From Clostridia bacterium (GTDB lineage Bacteria > Bacillota > Clostridia > Christensenellales > Aristaeellaceae), in contig JAFXUZ010000067.1 in assembly GCA_017524725.1 (NCBI GenBank), forward strand, positions 1 to 64,000: a stretch of 64,000 nucleotides of DNA. The letters are read 5' to 3'. A program made the translations under genes and the position numbers. The notes under the pieces are model-generated. The model was not told the origin of the DNA. It saw only the letters and a list, made by a program, of their open reading frames with translations, and ran no database searches. The stretch's first letter is position 1, and every line of letters begins with the position of its first letter. Positions 1 to 9,035 of this stretch are shown here, in pieces.

Positions 1-315
1 CTCGACTTCTCTCCGCTCTCGCTTCGTTCTTCGCCTCGCTGACCGGGCCTCCCGGGGTAAGACACAGTTCTTTCGCCGCACAACCTCCGGATTTACTGCT
101 TCGGTCTTACGTTTACCTTTCGGGCTTTGGATTGTTTCGCACCCTTGCCCACCGTCTAGCCTTGTATCCGGTTTCTGTTCGTAGGCTCCTCGGCTTTGCT
201 ACTCCGCTTCCTCCCCTCCTGTCATTGCTGACAGCAGCTTGCGGTTCGCTACACTTGGCGGTAACTACCCGTGGCGGGACTTTCACCCGCAAGAACTGTG
301 CCATGCCCGGCACAC
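1..315 (-). mobile_element. 5' part of a group II intron (class C-like), cut by the window edge
   Basis: Read on the minus strand, the element begins at 315 with GTGTGCCGGGC, which fits the GUGYG 5' end of bacterial group II introns. It continues with a GGGTGAAAGTCCCGCC block and further GA-rich segments typical of domain I. The intron boundary lies directly after the T-run of a perfect 15-bp hairpin (316-362), which is the known insertion preference of class C introns. Domains II-VI and any reverse-transcriptase gene would lie beyond position 1. No protein is encoded here; the short open frames across it are not credible genes. The family assignment comes from recognised motifs, not from a covariance search. 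Confidence 0.8.
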
Positions 316-362
316 AAAACAGCCCCGGAACACCCAAAGCATGGGCATTCCGGGGCTGTTTT
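316..362. terminator. Perfect 15-bp hairpin with A/T-rich ends, target of the intron
   Basis: The arms 316-330 and 348-362 are exact reverse complements (AAAACAGCCCCGGAA with its partner) around a 17-nt loop. On the minus strand the hairpin ends in TTTT immediately before the intron start. It probably terminates the minus-strand transcript coming from the PAP2 gene, and it can work in both directions. Confidence 0.85.
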
Positions 363-562
363 ATTACTGCGGTTGGTTCGACCCGTTTATCCTTTTCCCG
401 CAGCCTTTCGGACAACGGTCTTAACCATCATCGCGGATCGTATCCGGCGCATGATCGATCTTCTTTTTACAGAAGCCCGATACTCCTCCTGCGGTCCGCC
501 ATGTGCCATCGGCTTCGAGGCGGCATCCGGCTCAGGAGAAAGATCGAGATACGGGGCCTGCG

Positions 563-1552
563 TTATTTCACCGCTGTTTCTTCCGTCCCGTCTCCGCAGA
601 AACGGCGGATGACCAGCGGCCAGAGAGCGACGGCGAAAAAGAGCATAATGAACCGGGTGGCAAAATTGCCCCAGTGCTTTCCCAGGAGGGGAATGACCGT
701 GCCCCCGGCGAAATAGTACTTCCATCCGTAGAGGAGCCCCAGGCCGACGCCCGCCAGCAGCGGCAAAAGCTTCGATACCTTCGGCACCCGGAAATGAATA
801 TAATGCCGCTCCACCCAGCTGCCGATCAGCAGGCCGAACGCCGCGCCGCAGGCCTTGAAGGCATCGTTCATCATCGATTTCGGGTCCACCAGCAGCTTCC
901 CGTCTTCAGTATAATCCATGGGATAGGGCTTCAGCGTGATATAGAGCAGCGAACCGATCACAAACAGGATGCCGATGACGGTCATGATGTCCGCCCGCTT
1001 CTCATTCCCGTCCATCCATTTCATCAGAAGGCCCGCCAGGAAGATGACGGCGGCCGATTCCGTGATGCCCACGATCACGTCCTGCGGCGTATGCACGCCC
1101 AGGAAATTGCGCGAAAAGCCGGTCAGCAGGATCAGGACGATGCAGAGGATGGCCAGCCATCTTTTCTTTTTCCAGACGGCGACGGCCGCGGTGCAGTAGA
1201 TCGTTCCCGCGCTCTGGGAATGCCCGCTGGGGAAGGAATAACCGGTCGCCGCCGTCTTCGAATCACCGGCGGGAACGATTTTGTCCGACCTGATCCAGGG
1301 ACGGTAGGCGCATACAGTCAGCTTGATGATGCCGTTCAGCAGTTCACCGAACGTATGGGTTAGCATAAAACGGTATCCCCATTTCCGGCTGAGGCCCCAG
1401 TAGATCAGGAAAGGCAGCAGCGGCATGATCTCTACCGCGAATTTGCTCAGCGCGTTAAAGAATTCATCGAAGATCCCTCCGGTGGCGGCGCGAAGATCCT
1501 GCAGCCACATCAGGTATTGCAGATCAACAGGATTGTTTTTTTCTCCTGTCAT
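563..1552 (-). CDS. PAP2-superfamily membrane phosphatase
   Basis: A 329-residue integral membrane protein of the PAP2 (acid phosphatase/vanadium haloperoxidase) superfamily, likely removing phosphate from a lipid phosphate or undecaprenyl-pyrophosphate-like substrate. The three signature motifs are in order: KLTVCAYRP (about 77-85), PSGHS (about 109-113) and SRNFLGVHTPQD (about 146-157), which supply the phosphate-binding Arg/Lys and the catalytic His residues. Several hydrophobic helices flank the motifs, and the C-terminal third is an extra membrane region. It is the last gene of a minus-strand run, with about 200 nt before the terminator hairpin. The substrate cannot be told from sequence. 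Confidence 0.88.
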   Translation of the reverse strand: MTGEKNNPVDLQYLMWLQDLRAATGGIFDEFFNALSKFAVEIMPLLPFLIYWGLSRKWGYRFMLTHTFGELLNGIIKLTVCAYRPWIRSDKIVPAGDSKTAATGYSFPSGHSQSAGTIYCTAAVAVWKKKRWLAILCIVLILLTGFSRNFLGVHTPQDVIVGITESAAVIFLAGLLMKWMDGNEKRADIMTVIGILFVIGSLLYITLKPYPMDYTEDGKLLVDPKSMMNDAFKACGAAFGLLIGSWVERHYIHFRVPKVSKLLPLLAGVGLGLLYGWKYYFAGGTVIPLLGKHWGNFATRFIMLFFAVALWPLVIRRFCGDGTEETAVK

Positions 1553-1651
1553 GTCGGTTTTTCGTTTTTAATACTCCCGGGGTTTCATGTCCGGATAATA
1601 TTCGGTCTTTCCGCCATCCATCCCCGGCCCCGCACATATCGGGTGCCCCCG

Positions 1652-1873
1652 TTACGCTTCACGGTCGAACAGTGTGCAGCCCATTTCCCTGAACTGTTTT
1701 ATTTTGTCCCGGATCACCCGGGACTCAACGCGGAAGTAAGCGGCAAGGCAGTCCGTACAGTAAAAGTCCTTCGTACCCCGGTCGATCAGTTTGGCGGTCA
1801 CCGCGGCCTCATCCCGCGTGAGCATCCGTCCGCAGCGGCGGCAGGAACTGCCCAGGGGATCGGAGCCCCTCAC
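1652..1873 (-). CDS. Small two-CxxC protein, function unknown
   Basis: A 73-residue protein with two metal-binding-like pairs, CRRCG (about 11-15) and CTDC (about 39-42), followed by a helical tail ending in a GCTLF motif. This pattern recurs in small uncharacterised Clostridia proteins and probably folds as a zinc ribbon. Its start overlaps the end of the alpha-galactosidase gene by four bases (ATGA type), so it is translationally coupled to it. There is no evidence for a catalytic role. Confidence 0.7.
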   Translation of the reverse strand: MRGSDPLGSSCRRCGRMLTRDEAAVTAKLIDRGTKDFYCTDCLAAYFRVESRVIRDKIKQFREMGCTLFDREA

Positions 1874-3036
1874 AGTTTTTTCAGGCGCCCGATAAAGATC
1901 CTGCAGTCATGGGCCTTCACTTCGGGGGTCAGGTAATCCCGGGCGGAGGTCATCTCCTCCCCGGTGAACACGTCCCTCAGGTCCATGCCGAAGCCGCTCT
2001 GCCAGGGCAGGCCGGCGTTGGCAAAGGTGAAGGTGATCTGCCCGTCGGCGTCGGACAGATTGAAAAGCCCGATGGCAAATTCATTGTCCGACAAATGACG
2101 GATGAACGACAGCGCGCTGTCCCACGGAATGGTCCACCAGTCGGTGCTGCCGTACTGGGGCCGTCCATGATAGATCTGGTAGGGCGGGCGGCACTCCCTG
2201 TCCTGGTCGATGCGGATCAGGTCCCTGTTCTGCGTAAGTTCCCTGCAGAAATCGTTCATGTTCCTCAGGTCCCCGCCCAGCATCAGCGGCACGCCGAAGA
2301 AGGACCAGAGGCCGAACTGGGTCCGGTAATCGCTGTCGGTGCACTTGTCCCCCAGGGCCACGTTGCCCTTGCCGTACATGCCCACGGTCAGCATGTCGAT
2401 ATCGTTGAAGCAGCAATTGCCGCTCATACAGAAATTGTCCAGCTGGCTGCGCAGGATATCGCGGAAAGAAACAAAATTGTCCTGGATATCGCCGGTGGAA
2501 CGGTACATATGGGCGCCGATGGAACGCATCCACTTCCATGGCTCCTGCTGGCCCCAGTTGCAGGCGGAAAACAGGATCTCCCTGCCCGACGCCTTCAGCG
2601 CCATGGACATGGTGATGTACGCCGTTTTGCAGTCCGCACCCGAAGGGAAATTGCAGAAATCGTATTTCAGGAAATCCACACCCCAGGAAGCGAACTGGGC
2701 GGCGTCCTCAAACTCATGTCCGAAGGAGGAAGGATAGCCGCCGCAGGTCATCACCCCGGCACAGGAATACATTCCGAATTTCAGGCCCCTGGAATGGACG
2801 TAATCCGCCACGGCCTTCATGCCGTTGGGGAATTTTTCGGGGTCCGGGACCAGCTCGCCCCTTTCCCCGCGCTGCCTCTTGCTCCAGCAGTCATCGATCA
2901 CAAGATAGGTATAACCGGCATCCCGGTACCCCTTGTCCACCATGGCGTCCGCCATTTCCCGGATCAGGGCATCGGAGATATTCGTGCCGAAGGTGTTCCA
3001 GCTGTTCCAGCCCATGGGGGGTGTCATCGCGATCAT
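1870..3036 (-). CDS. Alpha-galactosidase, glycoside hydrolase family 27
   Basis: A 388-residue intracellular enzyme (no signal peptide) predicted to release terminal alpha-galactose from oligosaccharides. It begins MIAMTPPMGWNSWN, the usual GH27 N-terminus. It has VIDDCW, the catalytic nucleophile in FLKYDFC, and IDQDRECRPP near the acid/base region, followed by a beta-sandwich C-terminal domain. The ATG at 3036 was chosen because AAAGGAG lies 8 nt upstream; the open frame extends further but without a start signal. The MATE gene ends 23 nt upstream, suggesting one transcript. Confidence 0.92.
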   Translation of the reverse strand: MIAMTPPMGWNSWNTFGTNISDALIREMADAMVDKGYRDAGYTYLVIDDCWSKRQRGERGELVPDPEKFPNGMKAVADYVHSRGLKFGMYSCAGVMTCGGYPSSFGHEFEDAAQFASWGVDFLKYDFCNFPSGADCKTAYITMSMALKASGREILFSACNWGQQEPWKWMRSIGAHMYRSTGDIQDNFVSFRDILRSQLDNFCMSGNCCFNDIDMLTVGMYGKGNVALGDKCTDSDYRTQFGLWSFFGVPLMLGGDLRNMNDFCRELTQNRDLIRIDQDRECRPPYQIYHGRPQYGSTDWWTIPWDSALSFIRHLSDNEFAIGLFNLSDADGQITFTFANAGLPWQSGFGMDLRDVFTGEEMTSARDYLTPEVKAHDCRIFIGRLKKL

Positions 3037-3059
3037 TGCATTCACTCCTTTATCGGTTT

Positions 3060-4481
3060 TTATTTGAAGGCTTTCTTTTTCCACCTGCCGCGCACATAGA
3101 CGCATACTGTAATTGCCATTCCCACCACCCAGGAGATCAGCAGGGATGAAAAGATGGCGTCCGGGTGCCCGGTGGGCCACTCGGCGCCTTTGGTGGCGGC
3201 GGCAATGCCATAAGCCAGGGGCATGCGAAGGATGACGGTGGTGAAAACGCCGATCCACATGGGGATCACCGTCTCGCCCGCGCCGCGCATGACGCCCTGC
3301 AGCACCTGGGTCACCGCGAAGCACAGATATCCGAAAGCCAGCCATCTCAGTCCCCGGGTCCCAAGGGATATGACGTCCTCGGTGGATGTGAACAGGGATA
3401 TCAGGTTCCTGCCGAAGAGCAGGACACACATTACCAGCACTGCGCCGGTGCCCAATGCCAGCCTCAGCATGGCACGGACGCCCGGCCCCAGGCGGTCCCG
3501 CCTTCCCGCGCCGATATTCTGCCCCACATAGGTGGTACTGGCGGTGCCCCAGGTAAAGTTGGGCATCATCGCGAAGCCGTCCACCCGCATGACCGCCACG
3601 TTGGCGGCGATCATGGCCGTACCCATGGAATTGGTCAGTCCCTGGACGATCATGGCGCTGGCGGAGAAGATCGCCTGGGTCATTCCCGCGGGCATGCCCA
3701 GCCGTGTGAGACGTATGACCAGGTCTTTGTCCGGGCGCAGGGTGTTCTTGTTCAGGTCGATCACGTTTTTCATCCTTACCAGGCGCAAAAGGCACAGTGC
3801 GCCGGATAAAAACTGGCTGATGATGGTGGCCAGCGCCGCTCCCGCGATCCCCATGCCGCGCACGAAAAGGAGGTCCAGGGCGATGTTCAGAAGGCACGCC
3901 GCCACCAGGTAGCACAACGGAGCCACGCTGTCCCCCATGCCGCGCAGCACGCCGGAGAGGATATTGTAGGCGGAGGTCCCAAGGATCCCAAGAAAGATGA
4001 TCTGCAAATAGGTGACCGCTCCGGCGCCCACGTCCGGCGGAGGCGTCATGAGCCCGATAAGGACCGGCGAAAGGAAATATCCCGCCAGCATCATCACAAG
4101 TCCCGACGCCAGGGTAAGAAATATGGTGGAACCCACTGTGCGGCTGAGCTTTTCCCGGTCCTTCGCCCCGAAAAACTGGGCCGACAGGATGGACGCGCCG
4201 GTAGCGATCCCCATCAAAAGGACGAACAGCAGGTTCATGATGGGTCCTGCGGTGCCCACCGCCGCAAGGGCCGTATCGCCGATGTAATTGCCGACGATAA
4301 TGGAATCGGCGGTGTTGTACAATTGCTGCGCGAAATTGCCGATCAGAAGCGGCACCGAAAAGCGCACGATCCCCCGGAATGGATCGCCCGACGTCATATC
4401 CTGCACCCCAAAGAAGGCTTTCCCCGCCTTCGCCTGCGGGTGGACTCCGTCGGCGCCTTTCCTGTCCTGCCCGAATTTCAT
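3060..4481 (-). CDS. MATE-family efflux transporter
   Basis: A 473-residue multidrug and toxin extrusion family transporter with about twelve transmembrane helices. The hallmark N-terminal segment PLLIGNFAQQLYNTADSIIV is present, as is the second half-repeat (around GMPAGMTQAIFSASAMIVQG). It probably exports cationic compounds using an ion gradient. The first ATG has a GGGGA site 7 nt upstream; a later ATG at 4397 (MTSGDPF) would give the more usual MATE length of about 445 residues. It sits just upstream of the GH27 gene, but a functional link is not evident. Confidence 0.9.
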   Translation of the reverse strand: MKFGQDRKGADGVHPQAKAGKAFFGVQDMTSGDPFRGIVRFSVPLLIGNFAQQLYNTADSIIVGNYIGDTALAAVGTAGPIMNLLFVLLMGIATGASILSAQFFGAKDREKLSRTVGSTIFLTLASGLVMMLAGYFLSPVLIGLMTPPPDVGAGAVTYLQIIFLGILGTSAYNILSGVLRGMGDSVAPLCYLVAACLLNIALDLLFVRGMGIAGAALATIISQFLSGALCLLRLVRMKNVIDLNKNTLRPDKDLVIRLTRLGMPAGMTQAIFSASAMIVQGLTNSMGTAMIAANVAVMRVDGFAMMPNFTWGTASTTYVGQNIGAGRRDRLGPGVRAMLRLALGTGAVLVMCVLLFGRNLISLFTSTEDVISLGTRGLRWLAFGYLCFAVTQVLQGVMRGAGETVIPMWIGVFTTVILRMPLAYGIAAATKGAEWPTGHPDAIFSSLLISWVVGMAITVCVYVRGRWKKKAFK

Positions 4482-4585
4482 ATCAGGATCCCCGTCCTTT
4501 CATTGCCGTTCGTGCCTTTCGCATTTTCCGCCTGTATGCCCATAGATCACGGCACGGCTTAAAAGCGGCGTTCAACTTGTTTCGG

Positions 4586-5386
4586 TCAGCTTCCGGTGGA
4601 CCTGTAGCGCTTCAGCGCCCGGTGGAAAACTCCCGCCATCACAAAAAACACCGCCGCCCCGGAAAGGGGGCATACGAAGACCGTCCATTCGGGCCAGGGG
4701 AACAGGGGTTTGTCCAGGATGAAGGCAGCGGGCATCTGGAGGGTCAGCGCAAAAGGTACGGCAGCGGTAAAAAGTGTTTTCAACGGGCGGGGAAAGATAT
4801 CCACCGGATACTGGCAGGCGCTGCGGCCGCCGTAAGTCAGCGCATTGACCAGCTCCACCGATTTGACGCTGAATATGCAGAACACCGCCTCGATCAAAAA
4901 AAGGCCCAGGATCAGCATCATGCCCGCCAGGATGGCTTCCCCCATTGCCAGCGCCTTGAGGAAGGTCCACCGCACATGGGAGGCCGCGCTGCCCATGCAC
5001 AGCGCCGCGGTCCCCACCGCGATGCATACGATCCTCCGGGGGTCGGCGTCGCTGCATAAAACCTGGGTCAGGACGCCCCGGGGACGTAGCAGCAGGGTGT
5101 CCAGCTGCCCGGACCGGACGATGGACGGGAACGTGCCCGTGACGCCGCGCCCCAGGAATTCCGTCAGGTAAAAGGTGACCGACATCATTCCGAAAAAGAA
5201 GTACAAATCGCCGCCGGTCCACCTGTCCAGGGTGTCGAAACGGTCCACGATCAGGATGACCGCCAGCATTTCCCCGCCTTCCATCACCAATTGGGCTAGG
5301 GTCTGCATAAAAAAGGACAGGGGATACTGCATACGTATCCGCATGTTCATGGCTGTGGACTTGAGATAAAGCCGAAGCGGGCCCAT
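4586..5386 (-). CDS. ABC-2 type transporter permease (second subunit)
   Basis: A 266-residue membrane protein with about six hydrophobic helices, matching the ABC-2 permeases that occur as pairs with one ATPase (DUF990-like). It contains FLGRGVTGTFPSIVRSGQLD, the characteristic block 'R.G.LD..L..P' seen in this family. Its start lies 3 nt after the end of the neighbouring permease gene, so the two are co-translated. The cargo is unknown; related systems export peptides or lipids. Confidence 0.85.
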   Translation of the reverse strand: MGPLRLYLKSTAMNMRIRMQYPLSFFMQTLAQLVMEGGEMLAVILIVDRFDTLDRWTGGDLYFFFGMMSVTFYLTEFLGRGVTGTFPSIVRSGQLDTLLLRPRGVLTQVLCSDADPRRIVCIAVGTAALCMGSAASHVRWTFLKALAMGEAILAGMMLILGLFLIEAVFCIFSVKSVELVNALTYGGRSACQYPVDIFPRPLKTLFTAAVPFALTLQMPAAFILDKPLFPWPEWTVFVCPLSGAAVFFVMAGVFHRALKRYRSTGS

Positions 5387-5389
5387 CCT

Positions 5390-6187
5390 TCACCCTCCCT
5401 GCAGGACCAGTTTTTTACGGTTCCGTTTCCATAATTCCGTACCGAGCAGCATAAGGACCGCCGTCCAGAGGATCTGGACGCCCAGAACGCCCGCCGCAGC
5501 GGCGGTTTCCCTGACGCCGGTATACAGCCGGATAGGAGCGTCCAGCATCTGAGTCCACGGCAAAAGGAACAGGACTCGCTGCCACGCGTCGGGAAACAGG
5601 GTCAGCGGCAGGACGTTCCCGGCCATCAGCGTCATCAGCAGGTTCAAAAGCGCCTGGATCCCCCGGGGATCCAGGGTGCGCATGGTGATCCCCATGGTGA
5701 TGTTCTCCATCGCCGAAACGCACATGAGCCCCATCGCCAGGGACGCGGCGGCGCAAAGAAGGGCCGCAGGGGATGCGGGCGGCATCAGTCCCCAGCCCTT
5801 GGGCAAAAGCAGGGCAAAAGCCAGCATCGGGACGCCCCTGAGGAGGCTGCCCACCAGCTTCTGCGCCATGATGCGCGCGTAATAAAACCAGTACATGTCC
5901 ACCGGGCGGCACAGATCGTAGGCGATGTCCCCGGTCCGGATCTTATCGGCCAGGTCATTGTCGGACGACAGGAGCATCCTGAAAAAAGCCTGCTGCAGCC
6001 AGACATAGCTCACCACCGTTTCCTGCGGCAGTGCCTGCGGGCGGCTGCGGTACAGCGCCCGGTACAGCGAAACAAGGATCAGCCCGAAAAAGACCTGGCA
6101 GACGACTCCGCCCAGGACCGCCCCGCGATACTGAAGCTCCATTTTTGCCCGCATTCCGAATACGGCGCGGTATGCCCCGGTCTTCAC
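5390..6187 (-). CDS. ABC-2 type transporter permease (first subunit)
   Basis: A 265-residue permease with six predicted helices and the family block IRTGDIAYDLCRPVDMYWF, equivalent to the matching block in its partner at 4586-5386. The ATG overlaps the stop of the ATPase gene by four bases. Together the ATPase and the two permeases form a complete exporter. The two permeases are distant paralogues, indicating a heterodimeric membrane domain. Confidence 0.85.
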   Translation of the reverse strand: MKTGAYRAVFGMRAKMELQYRGAVLGGVVCQVFFGLILVSLYRALYRSRPQALPQETVVSYVWLQQAFFRMLLSSDNDLADKIRTGDIAYDLCRPVDMYWFYYARIMAQKLVGSLLRGVPMLAFALLLPKGWGLMPPASPAALLCAAASLAMGLMCVSAMENITMGITMRTLDPRGIQALLNLLMTLMAGNVLPLTLFPDAWQRVLFLLPWTQMLDAPIRLYTGVRETAAAAGVLGVQILWTAVLMLLGTELWKRNRKKLVLQGG

Positions 6188-7149
6188 AGTTCCATCTCCT
6201 GATACATTTTCGCGATCAGCCTGTCAGTGTCCTGCATCCGGGCGGTCAGTTCCCGGATGGCGCCGGCGTCCTGCAAAAGGGCCAGCAGCTCCGCGGTCCT
6301 GACCCGGGCGGGATCGTACAAAACGCGGAGGGTATCCCCCTCCCTGCGCACCTCGCAGCCCTCCGGCAGAGGGGGCAGGGACACGTCCCCGTCATAGCGC
6401 ACCGTAATGATCCTCACCGTGTCATAGCGGGAAAGCAGCTCGTCCAGATCCCCGTCAAAAAGCTTGCTGCCGTGTCCGAGCACCATCACCCGGGAACACA
6501 GGGCCGCCACGTCCTCCATATCGTGGGTAGTCAGCAGGACGGTGGTTTTGTTCAGGCGGTTTTCCTCCTTCAGGAAATCCCGGAGGGCCAGCTTGCTGAC
6601 CGCGTCCAGGCCGATGGTGGGCTCGTCCAGGAAAAGCAGCTCCGGCCGGTGCAGAAGGCTGCCGCACACCTCGGCGCGCATCCGCTGACCTAGGCTCATT
6701 TGGCGCAGGGGAACGGAAAGGAGCTTTTCCAGATCCAGCCGCAAAACAAGCTCGTCCAGGCGCGTCTTCCAGTCCGTCTCCCGAAGGCGGTAGATCTCCT
6801 TCAAAAGGGTAAAGCTGTCCATGATGGGCACGTCCCACCACAATTGGGTCCGCTGGCCGAAGACCACGCCGACGCGGCGCACATGTTCCTTCCGGTCCCT
6901 CCAGGGAACGAGGCCGCCCACGTTGACGGAACCCCCGTCCGGCGTCAGGATACCGGACAGGATCTTGACTGTGGTGGATTTCCCCGCGCCGTTGGGCCCG
7001 ATATATCCCACCAGTTCCCCTTTTTCCACGTCAAAGGACACGTCCTTCAGCGCGCGGACGGAGGCTTTTTCACGGAAAAAGCGTCCTTTTTCCTTTTTTT
7101 TGCGGACCGTAAAGGTCTTTGTCAGGTTCCGCACCTCGATATAGCTCAT
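6184..7149 (-). CDS. ABC transporter ATP-binding protein
   Basis: A 321-residue ATPase that powers the two downstream ABC-2 permeases. Walker A is GPNGAGKST (about 53-61), the signature region is SLGQRMRAEV, Walker B is LLFLDEPTIGLD, and the switch His is in TTHDMED. A C-terminal extension of about 80 residues (after 240) contains YDGDVSLPPLPEG and is typical of exporters of the NatA/DUF990 group. Spacing to the upstream ABC exporter gene is 44 nt, so a shared transcript is possible. Confidence 0.92.
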   Translation of the reverse strand: MSYIEVRNLTKTFTVRKKKEKGRFFREKASVRALKDVSFDVEKGELVGYIGPNGAGKSTTVKILSGILTPDGGSVNVGGLVPWRDRKEHVRRVGVVFGQRTQLWWDVPIMDSFTLLKEIYRLRETDWKTRLDELVLRLDLEKLLSVPLRQMSLGQRMRAEVCGSLLHRPELLFLDEPTIGLDAVSKLALRDFLKEENRLNKTTVLLTTHDMEDVAALCSRVMVLGHGSKLFDGDLDELLSRYDTVRIITVRYDGDVSLPPLPEGCEVRREGDTLRVLYDPARVRTAELLALLQDAGAIRELTARMQDTDRLIAKMYQEMEL

Positions 7150-7193
7150 ATTTTACCTCTAAGGACGCGCAGGCTTGATCCCATCCGTAACGC

Positions 7194-9035
7194 TTATTCC
7201 GTCCCCGCGGCCATATCCACCGTCATGCCCTCGTACTGGCGGGTGAACAGCTCCCAATAGTAGCCTTTTTTGTCCATCAGCTCCCTGTGGGACCCTCTTT
7301 CGACGATCTTCCCGTCCCGGACGCACAGTATGGTGTCCGCGTCAACCACAGTGGAAAGACGGTGGGCGATCATAAAGCTGGTGCGCCCCTTCGTCACTGT
7401 TTTGATGGCCTGCTGGATGGTCTTTTCCGTAACGGTATCCACCGAGGAAGTGGCCTCGTCCAATACCAGGATGCGCGGGTCAGCCAGCAGTGCCCGGGCA
7501 AAGGACAAAAGCTGCCTTTCGCCGGTGGACAGCATCGCGCCGCCCTCCCCGACGTCGCTGTCGAGGCCGTTCCCCATTTTTTCCACAACTTTGTCGGCAT
7601 TCACAAGCCTGAGTTTTTCCATGATCTCTTCGTCGGTGGCGTCGGGCCGGCCGTAGCGCAGATTGTCCCTGACGGTACCGCTGAACAGGTGGGGCGTCTG
7701 CAGGACATAACCGATGGAGGAATGCAGCCACAATTGGCTGCGCTCCCTCGCGTCCCGCCCATCGATCAGGACGCGCCCGGAGGTGGGCTCGTAAAACCGG
7801 CAGACCAGGTTCACCAGGGTGGTCTTTCCCGCGCCGGTCTCCCCGACAATGGCGACGCTGCTGCCCGCGTCCACCTTCAGGCTGAAATGTTCCAGGACGT
7901 ATTCGTCCCCGTCGGGATATTTGAAGGTCACATCGTCAAAAGCCACATCGCCGCGGATGGGCTCCCAGTTTTCCCTCTTCGGGTTGTAGGTGTCCCCGTA
8001 TTTTTCGATGACCTCGGGCGTATCGCTCACATTGCTGACGGTATCCATGAGACCCGTGAACCTTTCGATGTTGACCTGGATGGTGCTCAGAGCCGTCAGC
8101 ACGTTGATGCAGTTTTGCAGGGGATCCATGATGCTGATGGCATAGGACATGAACACGGCCAGCGTCCCGATATGCATCAGGCCGTCCCTGGACATTTCCC
8201 CGCCCTTCCAGATCACCAGGGACAGCGCCATGGCGCTCATCAGGGATACGACGGCGCCGATGGCCGTGGAGGTCCTGGCTGCGCGGACGGAGGCTTTTTT
8301 CATTTCGCCGGTGTGCGCCGCAAAATCAGTTTCCATCCGTTTTTCGATATTCAGGGCTTTGATGGCCCTTACCCCGGTGATCCCCTCGTTGAAATCCCCG
8401 GAAATGACGCTGTTGAGTTCCCTTACCTTCCGGTTCCTTGCGATCAGCCTGCGGCGGAAGAAAGCCGTGATCACCGCGGCGGCGGCGGTCAGGCTCAGGG
8501 TCATCAGGGCCAGGCGCACATCCGTCACGAGCATCACCGCCGCCACGCACAGGACATAAGCGCCGCTCCATGTCAGGTCCATCAGCTGCCAGGAAACCAT
8601 TTCGCCGATGCGCCCGGAATCGCTCATCACCCGGGCATGGATCCATCCGACGCTGTTCTGGTTGAAATAGCTGAAGGACAGCGTCTGCAGGTGCCCGAAA
8701 GCCGCGTTCCTCAGGTCACGGTTCATCCACAGCTCCATGCGGCTGCAGGCCAGCGCGGTGTAATAGTTGTTCCACACCTGGAAAGCAAGCACCAGGAGAT
8801 AGCCTAGGATCATCGGCGCGAATCCCGCAAGCGTTCGCCCGGCGATGTTCACGTCGATCATATGCCGGTTGAAGAGCGGGTAGACCGAATCGATCAGGCT
8901 GGAGAGGAATCCCAGGAATACCATCAGGACCATCCGCCAGCGGTAAGGCCGGGTATAGGGCAGGATCCGGGGGACGCCGAACCATTTCAGGCGGATTGTT
9001 TTTTCCGCCTGTTCGTTTTCCATGTATTCGCTCAT
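7194..9035 (-). CDS. Heterodimeric ABC exporter, subunit with catalytic glutamate
   Basis: A 613-residue half-transporter: six transmembrane helices (about 25-320) followed by a nucleotide-binding domain. Walker A is GETGAGKTT, the signature is altered to LSTGERQ, Walker B is ILVLDEATSSVD with the catalytic Glu present, and the H-loop is IAHRLST. The start at 9035 is preferred because its ATGA overlaps the stop of the partner gene; an upstream alternative at 9086 would overlap it by 54 nt. The pairing of an intact Glu with a degenerate signature fits the consensus subunit of asymmetric exporters such as TM287/288. Confidence 0.92.
   Translation of the reverse strand: MSEYMENEQAEKTIRLKWFGVPRILPYTRPYRWRMVLMVFLGFLSSLIDSVYPLFNRHMIDVNIAGRTLAGFAPMILGYLLVLAFQVWNNYYTALACSRMELWMNRDLRNAAFGHLQTLSFSYFNQNSVGWIHARVMSDSGRIGEMVSWQLMDLTWSGAYVLCVAAVMLVTDVRLALMTLSLTAAAAVITAFFRRRLIARNRKVRELNSVISGDFNEGITGVRAIKALNIEKRMETDFAAHTGEMKKASVRAARTSTAIGAVVSLMSAMALSLVIWKGGEMSRDGLMHIGTLAVFMSYAISIMDPLQNCINVLTALSTIQVNIERFTGLMDTVSNVSDTPEVIEKYGDTYNPKRENWEPIRGDVAFDDVTFKYPDGDEYVLEHFSLKVDAGSSVAIVGETGAGKTTLVNLVCRFYEPTSGRVLIDGRDARERSQLWLHSSIGYVLQTPHLFSGTVRDNLRYGRPDATDEEIMEKLRLVNADKVVEKMGNGLDSDVGEGGAMLSTGERQLLSFARALLADPRILVLDEATSSVDTVTEKTIQQAIKTVTKGRTSFMIAHRLSTVVDADTILCVRDGKIVERGSHRELMDKKGYYWELFTRQYEGMTVDMAAGTE

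Noticed and set aside
1..725. Several overlapping short frames across the first 700 bases
   Set aside because: They lie over the intron and terminator or opposite the PAP2 gene, have no ribosome sites, and their sequences have no family character.
3037..3915. N-terminal extension of the alpha-galactosidase frame
   Set aside because: The upstream part runs across the MATE gene in another frame; the ATG at 3036 has a good ribosome site and a correct GH27 N-terminus.
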